Shown piece by piece: positions 13,779 through 22,875 of a stretch of 22,875 nucleotides of DNA; position 1 is the stretch's first letter; each line of letters starts with the position of its first letter. The translations under genes and the position numbers were made by a program. Under the pieces are notes generated by a model. The model did not search any database, had not been told where the DNA came from, and worked only from the letters and a program-made list of their open reading frames with translations. The stretch comes from a virus, in the IMG/VR virus record IMGVR_UViG_3300037189_030636, positions 1 to 22,875 of that record; one strand, 5' to 3'.

Positions 13779-15511
13779 CAACAGATCGCAAACTTAGTTT
13801 ATTTTTAAACGAACAATTACCTGATTATGTTCAGGAATACTATCCTTTGTTTGTTATTTTTGTAACCAAATATTTTGAATGGTTAGAACAACAGGGCAAC
13901 CCCCAGGACATTATTCAGACAATTCAGCTTAATCGCGACATTGATACTGTGGCATCTAGTCTGACTCTGCGATTTTTGAACAACTACATGCCCAATCTGC
14001 CCAATGAGTTTACTGCAGATAAGACACTGATTATTAAATACATGAGAGATTTCTATGAGCGCAAGGGCAGTGTAAATAGTTTTAAATTCTTCTTCAAGGC
14101 CTTCTTCAACGACGACATTGAAATTGTCAGACCCAGCGAAAGTGTTTTTAAGTTATCAGATTCTCGCTGGCTGAGACGTAAAAAACTGCGAGTTCTCTAT
14201 GAATCTGGCAACCCTCTAAATCTGCGTGGCGCAATTATTACTGGTTCCAGCACTGGTGCAACTGCCAACATTGATGATGTGATTCAAATTAACATCAGCA
14301 AATCCTATGACGTCTTGCTGCAGACTCAGAGCATTACTGGAACCTTCAGTAGTTCTGAGACACTGGTGGCATATTATTGGAATTTTGATACCGACACCAG
14401 CAGTCAGGTAGTCCTGGTCAACACCGATTTGGTCATTGAATTGCCTGGTAGAACTCTGGATAGTCACAGTCAGCTGAGCTCGGATCAGCGACTGCAGGAC
14501 AGTTATTACTATCAGAATTTTGCCTATGTTATCAACAGCGCAATCAATCGTGAAAAATGGCAACGAGCCATCTTGGATCAGCTGCATCCTGCAGGCCATG
14601 CAGCCTTCAACAATCGCATTGTTGCTGCTCCAGCCATCACAGTTACCAGTACCTTTGTAATAACCAATCTATCTGAAGCGTCGGTGCAGTTCTTCACAGA
14701 AAAAGATTTCTATATTGATTCGGGCTACACCTTTGATCGTCTGGCCGACTTCAGAACCGGCACCAGCGCTACCACCAGTGCAGGTGCCATTGTCTATGAT
14801 GCAACCTTTGCCTATCAGGGTGAAAACGTCACCTTTGGTCTGCAGAAGGGCGGCGACGACGTCACCTTTGGAACAACCCGTATTCAGGTTGTGGGATCGG
14901 GTGCCACTTTTGATAAAGTTGGTGCGGGTGTCAAGGCAACCAGCACAATCATAGCCGATGGCAACAACATAGACAGCAGCCAGGTAACCCAGTATCTGCA
15001 TTCAAATACCACCTTGTCCTATACATCTGGGCAGACCATTGTAACCGGCAGTATCTATGACTTTACTAGCTGTCTGTTGATTGTGACCTGGATGAAAGAC
15101 CCCAGCGGCAACGCTGCCAGTGAAGCAACCAATGCACTGACTCTGAATGTTAGCTCAACCGTTGGTATGGCCATTGTGTATGATGCCGAAATTCAAAGAA
15201 ACTATCGTGATATAGCACTGGGCGATAGTTTGTTCTACAAAGACATGACCTACTACAACAGCAGCAACACATTGACCAACATCAGTGGCAATCTAAGCGG
15301 ATCATCCATTGGTTCGCTGGCAACCACCCGGTTTAATTTTATCCCCTACAATGTTAATCGCAGCCAGAGTTTCAGCAGAATGGTGCTTAAAATCGACGCT
15401 ACCTTTGGCTGTACCGTGGATTTTAGCCTGAGCGTGAGCAGCGGCTCTGCGACATTCAATGCCAGACCCGAAGATCATCTAAATGTTGTGGTCGTGGGTG
15501 CAACACTATGA
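13775..15511 (+). CDS. Wedge protein in the gp7 position
   Basis: 578 residues. The N-terminal 150 residues are well formed and helical (LNEQLPDYVQEYYPLFVIFV, YFEWLEQQGNPQDIIQTIQL, then NNYMPNLPNEF and MRDFYERKGSVNSFKFFFKA), recalling the tail proteins that follow gp6 in aquatic T4-like phages. The following region is Ser/Thr-rich beta sequence with repeated GATANIDDV- and VTFG-like strands. T4 gp7 is 1032 residues, so if this is the gp7 counterpart it is about half as long. It overlaps gp6 by 4 nt (ATGA), which supports an obligate wedge partner. The exact name is uncertain. Confidence 0.65.
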   Translation: MTTDRKLSLFLNEQLPDYVQEYYPLFVIFVTKYFEWLEQQGNPQDIIQTIQLNRDIDTVASSLTLRFLNNYMPNLPNEFTADKTLIIKYMRDFYERKGSVNSFKFFFKAFFNDDIEIVRPSESVFKLSDSRWLRRKKLRVLYESGNPLNLRGAIITGSSTGATANIDDVIQINISKSYDVLLQTQSITGTFSSSETLVAYYWNFDTDTSSQVVLVNTDLVIELPGRTLDSHSQLSSDQRLQDSYYYQNFAYVINSAINREKWQRAILDQLHPAGHAAFNNRIVAAPAITVTSTFVITNLSEASVQFFTEKDFYIDSGYTFDRLADFRTGTSATTSAGAIVYDATFAYQGENVTFGLQKGGDDVTFGTTRIQVVGSGATFDKVGAGVKATSTIIADGNNIDSSQVTQYLHSNTTLSYTSGQTIVTGSIYDFTSCLLIVTWMKDPSGNAASEATNALTLNVSSTVGMAIVYDAEIQRNYRDIALGDSLFYKDMTYYNSSNTLTNISGNLSGSSIGSLATTRFNFIPYNVNRSQSFSRMVLKIDATFGCTVDFSLSVSSGSATFNARPEDHLNVVVVGATL

Positions 15512-15517
15512 TAAATA
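15510..15517 (+). promoter_or_regulatory. Late promoter box GATAAATA for gp8
   Basis: GATAAATA overlaps the stop of the preceding gene and lies 22 nt before the gp8 ATG at 15540. The AT-rich leader contains AAGGA 5 nt before the ATG. Spacing to the start codon leaves room for a ribosome-binding site after the likely transcript start. Confidence 0.6.
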
Positions 15518-15539
15518 AACAAATAAATTAAGGACTATT

Positions 15540-16970
15540 ATGGCCATTGTAACAAGTAAATTTCGAACTCAGGCTGCCAGCAGCTTTACACAGAGATTTA
15601 GTGCCGACAACATGTATTTGGTTCTGGCACGCCCTCAGCCCTGGGATGATACTCTGAGCACACGTTTTACTGCGCAGGGAACGGGAACCATTACTGATAT
15701 TAATACTCCCAACCCAGTTGACAATTCTCTGAACGAATATGCCATGTGGCGTGATGCCATGGCAGCAATCAAGTTAACTGCCAGCAATGTCAAGGTTGTC
15801 ACTTCAAGAAACAACTGGCAAACAGGCACACGCTATGACATGTATCGCCATGATATTAGCTCAACCAGACCCACCAGTACTGGTAAATATACCCTGAGCG
15901 ATTCCAATTTTCTCGTCTATGATTCAGACTCAGGGCGTGTCTACAAGTGTCTGCACAACGGAGCAGGCGCACAATATACCACTGGCGTTGTCAGCACAGT
16001 CAAACCAACCACCATTGATACTCAGCCACAGGCCACGGGCGACGGCTATATCTGGAAATACATGTTTACTGTGCCAGCTGGCGAAGCAGATTTTATTACT
16101 GCCAACTACATTCCAGTTCCAACAACAGGTACTGCCAGTAATATCAATGGCATTGATGTCGTTGTTGTTGACGACGGCGGTACATACAACGGTATCCCCA
16201 GTGTCGTTATCTACGGCGATGGCACAGGAGCCGCGGCAGTAGCAGTTACTTCAGCCAATACGGTGATTCGTGTTGACATGACCAACAACGGCACTGGCTA
16301 TACCTGGGCCAAGGTCGTATTCTCTGGCGGTTTGCCAGTTACTGCGGCCAAGGCAACGGCTATTATATCACCAGCCGGTGGTCATGGAACTAATCCGCAG
16401 GCTGAATGTAATGCCCATAATGTCATGATTTCAGGTACTGTCAGTGGTTATCAGAATGCCGACGTTCCAGTTAATCAGGATTTCCGCATTGTTGGTGTGG
16501 TTCGCAATCCTGCGACATATACCACCAGCGTTGCAACATCAACAACAACCCTGTTTACAGCCAGTACTGGTCGGGTAATGCGCACCATGACCATGACCAG
16601 TACTGCCACAACGCCACCTGTTCTGGATGCTACCATTAGTGCAGTCAGTGGCGCCAAAGGTATTTTTGTGTTCCAGAGTTCAGGAACAACCAGACTTGAG
16701 TTCATTCAACCCATTGCCAGCGATACCAGTATTTTAAGTGCAACGGAAACTGCTAGAATCAATACAGCAGGCACCAAGAGCCTGTATCAGTTCAGTAGTT
16801 CCGACGTCATTACAACAACTGCTGGTTATAGTGCTGCTGTTAGCAGCGTTACAACAACCATGCCAGAAATTCAGCCCTACAGTGGTGAATTGTTGTATTT
16901 AGATTACCGTCAGCCAGTAACTCGCAATGCAGGGCAGAACGAAAAGATAAATATCGTTATTAATTTCTAA
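15540..16970 (+). CDS. 8: Baseplate wedge protein gp8
   Basis: 476 residues, longer than T4 gp8 (334). It begins with VTSKFRTQAASSFTQRF, followed by ADNMYLVLARPQPWDD, TGKYTLSDSNFLVYDSDSGR and VYKCL, DGYIWKYMFTVPAGEADFI, a Gly/Thr-rich middle at about 200-260, and the typical end GELLYLDYRQPVTRNAGQNE with KINIVINF. gp8 is a peripheral wedge protein linking gp7, gp10 and the fibre network. Extra length is in the Thr/Ser/Ala-rich central and late regions (about residues 300-440). Preceded by its own late box and AAGGA. Confidence 0.8.
   Translation: MAIVTSKFRTQAASSFTQRFSADNMYLVLARPQPWDDTLSTRFTAQGTGTITDINTPNPVDNSLNEYAMWRDAMAAIKLTASNVKVVTSRNNWQTGTRYDMYRHDISSTRPTSTGKYTLSDSNFLVYDSDSGRVYKCLHNGAGAQYTTGVVSTVKPTTIDTQPQATGDGYIWKYMFTVPAGEADFITANYIPVPTTGTASNINGIDVVVVDDGGTYNGIPSVVIYGDGTGAAAVAVTSANTVIRVDMTNNGTGYTWAKVVFSGGLPVTAAKATAIISPAGGHGTNPQAECNAHNVMISGTVSGYQNADVPVNQDFRIVGVVRNPATYTTSVATSTTTLFTASTGRVMRTMTMTSTATTPPVLDATISAVSGAKGIFVFQSSGTTRLEFIQPIASDTSILSATETARINTAGTKSLYQFSSSDVITTTAGYSAAVSSVTTTMPEIQPYSGELLYLDYRQPVTRNAGQNEKINIVINF
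16946..16953 (+). promoter_or_regulatory. Late promoter box GATAAATA for the DUF4815 gene
   Basis: GATAAATA is embedded in the last codons of gp8 (K-I-N-I), 41 nt before the ATG at 16995. AAGG follows at 16982-16985. The same octamer and orientation recur before gp48, gp25 and gp8. Confidence 0.5.
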
Positions 16971-16994
16971 TTTAGAATTTCAAGGTAACCAGAC

Positions 16995-19900
16995 ATGGAT
17001 TTCAACCAATCGCCTTATTTTGACGACTTTGACGCACAAAAGAACTTTTACAAGGTTCTTTTCCGTCCAGGCGTTGCAGTTCAAACTCGCGAACTAAATC
17101 AACTACAGAGTATCCTTCAGGATCAGGTCACCAAATTTGGTACCAATATCTTTAAAGAGGGGTCCATGGTCATTCCTGGTAATATCAGGTACAATGACCG
17201 ATACAGCTACATCAAGTTGGCAGGCAAATCGCTGGGATCAAATTCTCTGTCCTATCTCGAAGGCAAAGAAATTTGTGCTGGCATCCTGGGCACTGGTGTT
17301 AAAGCCTATGTTATCAAGGCAGTTGTAGCTGAAAACAGCGATCCAGATACTCTGATTGTCATGTACACCAGTGGAGATGAAGCCCAATCAGCTGGCGGTG
17401 GCAAAGCCTTTACGCCAGGACAGACCCTATATGTTGTCGATGAATTAACTCTAAATGTAGTTCTACAAAACGGTCTAGACGCAATTGGACGTTCTGCACT
17501 GGCCAATATCCAGGAAGGCGTTTATTTTATCAATGGTTACTTTGTTTCTGTACCAGCACAGGATCTGGTAATTGAAAAGTATGTCAATGCAATCACTGAT
17601 ATTTCCTATAAAGCAGGGTTGCTTTACAGTGAGGCAGTAGTCACTGCCGAAGATGATGAAAGTTTGTATGATAATGCAAGCAGCACAACCAACTTTACTG
17701 CACCGGGTGCTCATCGTTACACCATTACAGCAGATTTTGTAAAATATGGTCTGGATGACACACCAGAAAACTTTTTTGAATTGCTGAGAATTGAATACGG
17801 TTCAGTTCAAAAGATAGTTCGAAACAGTCAATACAACATCCTTGAAGAAACTCTGGCTCGCCGTACCTATGACGAAAGCGGCAACTATGTTGTAGATCCA
17901 TTCCGACTGCAGGTGCGCGAACATCGCAAGAACAATCGCGGTGCTTGGTTAGGGGCAACCAAATATCGTGTTGGTGATTACATTGTGGTTGACGGCAGAT
18001 ATTTTGTCTGCATACATTCGGGCGAAAGTGCGGCGTCTCAGACAACAGCCTTTGCCACTGCCGACGAAACATCGTCTATTACAGATAATACTGTGACCTG
18101 GAGATATACAGTTGCTCCAAGAAGCAACAATGGTTTCTTGACACCAGAACAGGGCGGCAGCACCAGCAATCTGGTATTTGCTGTGACCGATGGCAAGGCC
18201 TATGTGCGTGGCCACGAAGTGGTTCGCGAAGAAACCTTTAACCTGGTTGTTCCTAAATCACGCTCAACCAGTGTAACTGTTTCCCGCACATTTCCAGTTA
18301 AAAATGGCAACTACATTATTTTGGATAGAAACGCAACCTGGGGCTTACCAGATATTTCATCTGGTCCCAAGGTAACACTCTATGATCGTAGTTTAGGTGA
18401 TTCAAGTTTGTCGCTGAAATTTGGTTTTGGTAATCCAGTTGGTACTGCCAGAATTAAGTACATTGACAGCGACTTCAGCGGCGGGTTGAAACTGGGCCTG
18501 TTTGATGCCACCATGGCACCAGGTCGCAGTCTGGATCGCGATGTCAACATGGTTGCCATCATTGATAGTTCAGCCTCTACCACTGCCAAGTCCTATAAAC
18601 TAAGCGGAACCTTCCGCTATACCGGCGGCACAGAAACCAGCAGTACACAAATCCAGGTTGATAACCGCTTTACCTTCGGCTCCATTGCAGCCGGTGGATC
18701 GGGCACATTGACCTCGGTTGGTACCATCTTTACCAAACAAATTACCAGTGGCGACACACTGACCTTTACCACTACTGGTAACACCCTGCAGACAGTTACG
18801 GTTGCCGTTGTTACCAATGACACATCAATTACCATCAAGAACATTGGTGCTACAACAATTAGCAATAGTTCAGGCCTGACCAGTGCCGCAGTTACACTGC
18901 CGGCATTCACAGTATTTGGAGCCACCAGTGCATCGGCTCTGTGCTATGAACTACGCGAAGGCGATACAGTATTCCTGAGCTCAGCCAGCAGCTATATTTC
19001 CGGTACAGTTACCAAGATCTTTACATTCCTAGATGTTCATGGCGACAGCAGAACGCGCATGACCATTAGTTCAACTGCAACAACCGCAGTTGGTACCAGT
19101 GGTACCGCAGCCAGAATGGACCTGTATGTTCAATATACTGGTCAGGCCGCCAGCTTTATTGGTAATATTCTGGGACAGTACAACGTTGGCGTCAATGCCA
19201 CCAAGTTGACTGGATTGTTTACACTCAAGGATGTAGATGGTACCAATACCATTGATCCAGCCCCACATCAGGCAGTGCGTATTTCAGCCACGGGCGCAGA
19301 CGCTCGTCTGCTAACCGAACAGTTGTATTTAAATGATTTGATTGATGTCAATGGATATCGTATCTACATCACACGCCGTTCAACCAATCAGGCAGCCTAT
19401 GGTATTTGTCTGGATCAGACAGTACCAACCACTGACACATCGTATCCAGCATTCCTGATTGAAAATAAAATCTATGATACTGGTGACGCACAACTTCTGT
19501 ACAAGGTTGTTGAGACTCCGGCAAATATCACCGACGATTATTATCGCATCTACAAACAAAATACTCAGTATTTGGCCACAGCCACCAGTGTGCTGCAAAT
19601 TGCTCTGGCTTCGGGTGTCAATTACAGTGAAATTGCCTGGAGCAATGCGCCCATTGATTATCTGATTGCTGTCAGCGACACAACGGCTTTGACTACACAG
19701 GCGCTGATTCGTGACATTGTAACCACACCCAGCAATATTACCATCAACCTATACAATGCCATCAGTGGCACAGTTAGAATTACCTACACAGTAGACCGCG
19801 ACGGCACTGCTGGTAACCTGGGTGGATTAAAAACCAAAACACTGACCTTTAATCAGTTACAGGAAGTATTGTCCAGTTCAGTGTCCCGACAAACTTCAAT

Positions 19901-22875
19901 TACCTTGGCCAAGGCCGATGTACTGCGCATCAACAAAATCCTAATGGCGCCAACCTTTGTTGCCAGCTGGACTGCTGCCACCACCCTGGCTGCTATTGAC
20001 GTAACCAGAAATTACGAATTAGACGACGGTCAAAGAGATTCATACTATGATTATGCTAAATTAAATCTGCTGAAAAATGCCCATCTGCCCCAGGGCTCGT
20101 TGCGAATCTACTACGATTATTTTGAACAAAGCGCCGGTGATTATTTCACCTTTCAGAGCTATAACAGCGATGAAGTTCCCTATGAAGATATCCCTGAATA
20201 CAAAGAATATAAACTACGAGATTATCTGGATTTCCGTCCACTGATTGGAACAACCAGTACCCTGACCAATATCAATGTACTGCGCTATGGCACAGATTTT
20301 ACCTGCAATACCAATCGTTATCTGGCTAGAATTGATACATTGGTCATTGATCAAAATGCCAGTATCTATCCAATTAGTTCAGTGCCTGCTATTTCTCCAG
20401 TAGAACCCAATGTACAAAGTGATTCCAATCTATTGGAATTATTTGATGTAAGCCTTACAAGTTTTACCGATAGTTCAGCTTGGCCAGATATTTCAGTCTC
20501 GGCCAAAGAACACAAACGTTATACCATGGCTGATATTGGCCGTCTAGAAACACGCATTGATAATATAGAAGAAATTGTTTCACTGACTTTATTGGAAGTG
20601 GCAACCAAGAGTTTACAGATTCGCGACAACAAGGATAGCACTCTGGAGCGTTACAAGACTGGTTTCTTTGTCGATGCATTCAATGATCAGACCAATGCTG
20701 GTGCGGATATTGACAATCGTTTCAGTATCAATCAGGCAGATCAGTCCATGCAGGCTCATATCAGCGGCTATTCATTGCCATTGTCGGAAAAGATTAACTT
20801 TACCAACTACAGCCCAACAGGCAATGCCGGCGGCGCAGAATTAACACCCATTGATTATGCTCGTAGTTTACAAAACTATCAGGTAACTGGTCAGGTGGTT
20901 AGTTTACCCTACACCACCAGTGTCATTGTAAAACAAACAATGGCAACCACCAGTGCTTCAGTTGCACCATTCATGGGTGTGAGCTTTATTGGAAGAATGA
21001 AAATTTATCCTGACAAAGACATCTACGAAGATATCTCAGTGATTAAAATTAACAAGAAAACCACCAAAGCAGATGCAGCCAGATTGAAGGCAGCGCAGGA
21101 ACTGGGACAACGTCTATATGGAAGTAACTATGTTATTCAGACTACAACCAAGTCTACAACCAAGGTTACCAATGTTGAAAAAACAATTATTCCCTATGCT
21201 CGTCCCAATACACTGGCAGTTGTAGTAACTGGTCTGTTGCCACAGACTAAATTTTATCCAACCATCGACGGCATTGATATTCGTCAATATTGCACTGGCG
21301 CCATGCGCATGCAAATGACACTTATTGATGTATTAAGATTTGGTAAAATTCGTCCAACGGTGGCCAGTGACTGGGCACGTTGGCGCAGTCTTGCCTATAG
21401 TTTTACCGACAAAAAACAAGTCAAGAAAAACAAGGGCGTTAAAGTTGGTGGCAAGTGGTATGTGTTTACACGTATTACCAAGAACCCCAAACAATACAAT
21501 GCAGTGTTACCAGATAAACGCAATGGTGACGCTATGCGCAAGGCATTCTCCACTGGCGTAAGCGTATATTATCGTGAAGGCAACAAATGGCGCGGCAGTG
21601 GTGTGGCCATGCATCAGGACGAAAATGTCCTGTACATTGCCAATCCGCGCGGTCGTCTGTCGCCGGAATTTATTCGTTCACAACCATCCAAGACCTACAG
21701 CTATTCAGGCAGATGGTACATTGGTAATGTCAGTGGTTACTTCACCGATCTGATTACTCAAAATCGTACCGACATTCAGGTTACCACAGATGACACAGAA
21801 GGAAATCTGTACAGTGACAGCAAAGGAAACCTGGTGTTCACTGTGGACTTCCCACAGGACGACAATCTGGAATTCTTCCATGGCATGAAAAAATTGGTGG
21901 TCAGTGATAGTCCAACTGACAACCAAGACGAATACATGAGCCGTGCTGAAGCATTCTATGAGGTTGAAGGCACCAAGGTGGTTATTACCAAGACAACGGT
22001 TACAACCAAGACCTTTAAAGTACTACCTCCACCACCACGTCCACGAGATCCATTGGCACAGAGCTTTAAACTGCCCGATGGTTATCCCAATGGTATTTTT
22101 GCCACTGGTGTAGACATCTACTTCCAGCAAACAACAACCACTGACGATAAGCCAGTTATGTTTGAGATTCGTGTATGTGATTCCACTGGACGTCCTGGGC
22201 CTGAACAGGTTCCAGGCAGCGAGATTTTTAAATATGCCAGTCAGTTAAATATTGACACAACATCTGGAGCAATATCAACTCTCTTTGAATTCAGTGAGCC
22301 TATACATCTTAAACCAGAAATTAGTTATGCCATAGTTTTACGCAGTGATGCACCTCAACACAAGGTGTGGATTGCAACCATTGCACAACCTGATGTGGCC
22401 AATCCACGCCTGGCCTATTCAACTCAGGCCACCTTGGGTAGCCTGTTTAGAAGTCAGGAAAATACACTGTGGACCGAAGATCAGTACAGCGACATGAAGT
22501 TCCGTGTACACCGCGCAGTATTTAACACCAGTGTAACCGGCGTTGTTCATCTGGTAAATCAGAACTTGCCAGCAACAGCATTGCCAAGCAACCCATTTAA
22601 CTTCATGCATGGCAGCGCTAAGGTTCGTGTAAACCATCCTAATCATGGGTTGCGCAATGGCGACTCCACCAGATTCTATAGTGCAGCCAAGGCCGCGGAA
22701 TATACAGTAAGTTCGGGTGCAACCCTGGCTGGTATTCCACTAACAGAAATTTTTGGTACATCATTGGCTGAGGATCAGACGTCAACCACAGATCCAGTAT
22801 TGCAGGTTGAAAGTTGTACCCTGGACCAATATGTCATTACTACAACCACGATTGCCAATCTGGGCGATGGGTCAA
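16995..22875 (+). CDS. Giant DUF4815 baseplate/fibre-network protein, gp10-like (runs off the right edge)
   Basis: The frame from the ATG at 16995 is open for at least 1960 codons to the window end, so the C-terminus is missing. The N-terminal 65 residues (FNQSPYFDDFDAQKNFYKVL, FRPGVAVQTRELNQLQ, VTKFGTNIFKEGSMVIPG) are typical of DUF4815, a family attached to the baseplate periphery of aquatic T4-like phages in the place of gp10. Residues around 530-720 look like Ser/Thr-rich beta insertions. A helical segment at about 1176-1212 (YTMADIGRLETRIDNIEEIV) and a PPPPRPRDPLAQSF junction near 1678-1691 are also characteristic. A late beta domain follows (GIFATGVDIYFQQ, PVMFEIRVCDSTGRPGPEQV). The likely role is to hold wedge tips and tail fibres and rearrange on host contact. 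AAGG lies 9 nt before the ATG. Unusually long even for this family. Confidence 0.75.
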   Translation, partial: MDFNQSPYFDDFDAQKNFYKVLFRPGVAVQTRELNQLQSILQDQVTKFGTNIFKEGSMVIPGNIRYNDRYSYIKLAGKSLGSNSLSYLEGKEICAGILGTGVKAYVIKAVVAENSDPDTLIVMYTSGDEAQSAGGGKAFTPGQTLYVVDELTLNVVLQNGLDAIGRSALANIQEGVYFINGYFVSVPAQDLVIEKYVNAITDISYKAGLLYSEAVVTAEDDESLYDNASSTTNFTAPGAHRYTITADFVKYGLDDTPENFFELLRIEYGSVQKIVRNSQYNILEETLARRTYDESGNYVVDPFRLQVREHRKNNRGAWLGATKYRVGDYIVVDGRYFVCIHSGESAASQTTAFATADETSSITDNTVTWRYTVAPRSNNGFLTPEQGGSTSNLVFAVTDGKAYVRGHEVVREETFNLVVPKSRSTSVTVSRTFPVKNGNYIILDRNATWGLPDISSGPKVTLYDRSLGDSSLSLKFGFGNPVGTARIKYIDSDFSGGLKLGLFDATMAPGRSLDRDVNMVAIIDSSASTTAKSYKLSGTFRYTGGTETSSTQIQVDNRFTFGSIAAGGSGTLTSVGTIFTKQITSGDTLTFTTTGNTLQTVTVAVVTNDTSITIKNIGATTISNSSGLTSAAVTLPAFTVFGATSASALCYELREGDTVFLSSASSYISGTVTKIFTFLDVHGDSRTRMTISSTATTAVGTSGTAARMDLYVQYTGQAASFIGNILGQYNVGVNATKLTGLFTLKDVDGTNTIDPAPHQAVRISATGADARLLTEQLYLNDLIDVNGYRIYITRRSTNQAAYGICLDQTVPTTDTSYPAFLIENKIYDTGDAQLLYKVVETPANITDDYYRIYKQNTQYLATATSVLQIALASGVNYSEIAWSNAPIDYLIAVSDTTALTTQALIRDIVTTPSNITINLYNAISGTVRITYTVDRDGTAGNLGGLKTKTLTFNQLQEVLSSSVSRQTSITLAKADVLRINKILMAPTFVASWTAATTLAAIDVTRNYELDDGQRDSYYDYAKLNLLKNAHLPQGSLRIYYDYFEQSAGDYFTFQSYNSDEVPYEDIPEYKEYKLRDYLDFRPLIGTTSTLTNINVLRYGTDFTCNTNRYLARIDTLVIDQNASIYPISSVPAISPVEPNVQSDSNLLELFDVSLTSFTDSSAWPDISVSAKEHKRYTMADIGRLETRIDNIEEIVSLTLLEVATKSLQIRDNKDSTLERYKTGFFVDAFNDQTNAGADIDNRFSINQADQSMQAHISGYSLPLSEKINFTNYSPTGNAGGAELTPIDYARSLQNYQVTGQVVSLPYTTSVIVKQTMATTSASVAPFMGVSFIGRMKIYPDKDIYEDISVIKINKKTTKADAARLKAAQELGQRLYGSNYVIQTTTKSTTKVTNVEKTIIPYARPNTLAVVVTGLLPQTKFYPTIDGIDIRQYCTGAMRMQMTLIDVLRFGKIRPTVASDWARWRSLAYSFTDKKQVKKNKGVKVGGKWYVFTRITKNPKQYNAVLPDKRNGDAMRKAFSTGVSVYYREGNKWRGSGVAMHQDENVLYIANPRGRLSPEFIRSQPSKTYSYSGRWYIGNVSGYFTDLITQNRTDIQVTTDDTEGNLYSDSKGNLVFTVDFPQDDNLEFFHGMKKLVVSDSPTDNQDEYMSRAEAFYEVEGTKVVITKTTVTTKTFKVLPPPPRPRDPLAQSFKLPDGYPNGIFATGVDIYFQQTTTTDDKPVMFEIRVCDSTGRPGPEQVPGSEIFKYASQLNIDTTSGAISTLFEFSEPIHLKPEISYAIVLRSDAPQHKVWIATIAQPDVANPRLAYSTQATLGSLFRSQENTLWTEDQYSDMKFRVHRAVFNTSVTGVVHLVNQNLPATALPSNPFNFMHGSAKVRVNHPNHGLRNGDSTRFYSAAKAAEYTVSSGATLAGIPLTEIFGTSLAEDQTSTTDPVLQVESCTLDQYVITTTTIANLGDGS

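Noticed and set aside
16971-16994. Possible transcription terminator between gp8 and the DUF4815 gene
   Set aside because: The 24-nt gap has no stable hairpin followed by a T run. No intrinsic terminator could be supported anywhere in the window.

Overview
The window is a structural-gene block of a contractile-tailed phage of the T4 superfamily. The organism is inferred from gene content: head completion nuclease gp4, tail-tube/baseplate proteins of the gp54/gp19 and gp48 types, and gp53, gp27, gp5, PAAR, gp25, gp6, gp8 and a DUF4815-type gp10-like protein, in an order and with sequence features typical of aquatic (cyanophage or pelagiphage-like) T4 relatives rather than of T4 itself. Peptidoglycan hydrolases and a PAAR tip fit a Gram-negative host; the sequence does not identify the host further. 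No bacterial, tRNA, rRNA, CRISPR or insertion-sequence content was seen, and coding density is close to 100 percent.

Layout. Bases 1-4562 are read on the minus strand. From the divergence point leftwards they are: gp4-like nuclease, gp2-like protein, gp54/gp19-like tube protein, gp26-like baseplate/tail-assembly protein, a small two-helix membrane protein (holin candidate), and the start of a long tape-measure-like protein cut by the window edge. Bases 4600-22875 are read on the plus strand: gp48, gp53, gp27 hub, a very large gp5 spike, an unrecognised 308-aa protein, PAAR tip, gp25, gp6, a gp7-position wedge protein, gp8, and a giant DUF4815 protein cut by the right edge. Most neighbours overlap by 1 or 4 nt (TAATG or ATGA), which implies translational coupling. 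The two arms diverge from a 40-bp region carrying back-to-back T4-type late-promoter boxes (GATAAATA / CATAAATA). Further GATAAATA boxes lie in front of gp25, gp8 and the DUF4815 gene.

How the genes work together. gp27, gp5, the 308-aa protein and PAAR would form the central hub and spike. gp53, gp25, gp6, the gp7-position protein, gp8 and the DUF4815 protein would form the wedges and their periphery. gp48 and gp54/gp19 would start the tube. gp26, its frameshift extension and the tape-measure candidate would set up tube assembly. gp4 and the gp2-like protein would finish the head and protect DNA ends.

Two points stand out. First, the gp26-like gene ends in a canonical -1 slippery heptamer (T TTT TTC) with a Shine-Dalgarno-like GGAAGG 9 nt upstream. 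The -1 frame stays open for 64 more codons and has no start of its own, which looks like the tail-assembly-chaperone frameshift of lambda-type phages placed in a T4-type baseplate gene. Second, the gp5 spike carries two different predicted wall-degrading domains: a GH19 glycosidase where T4 has its lysozyme, and an M15 metallopeptidase after the beta-helix.
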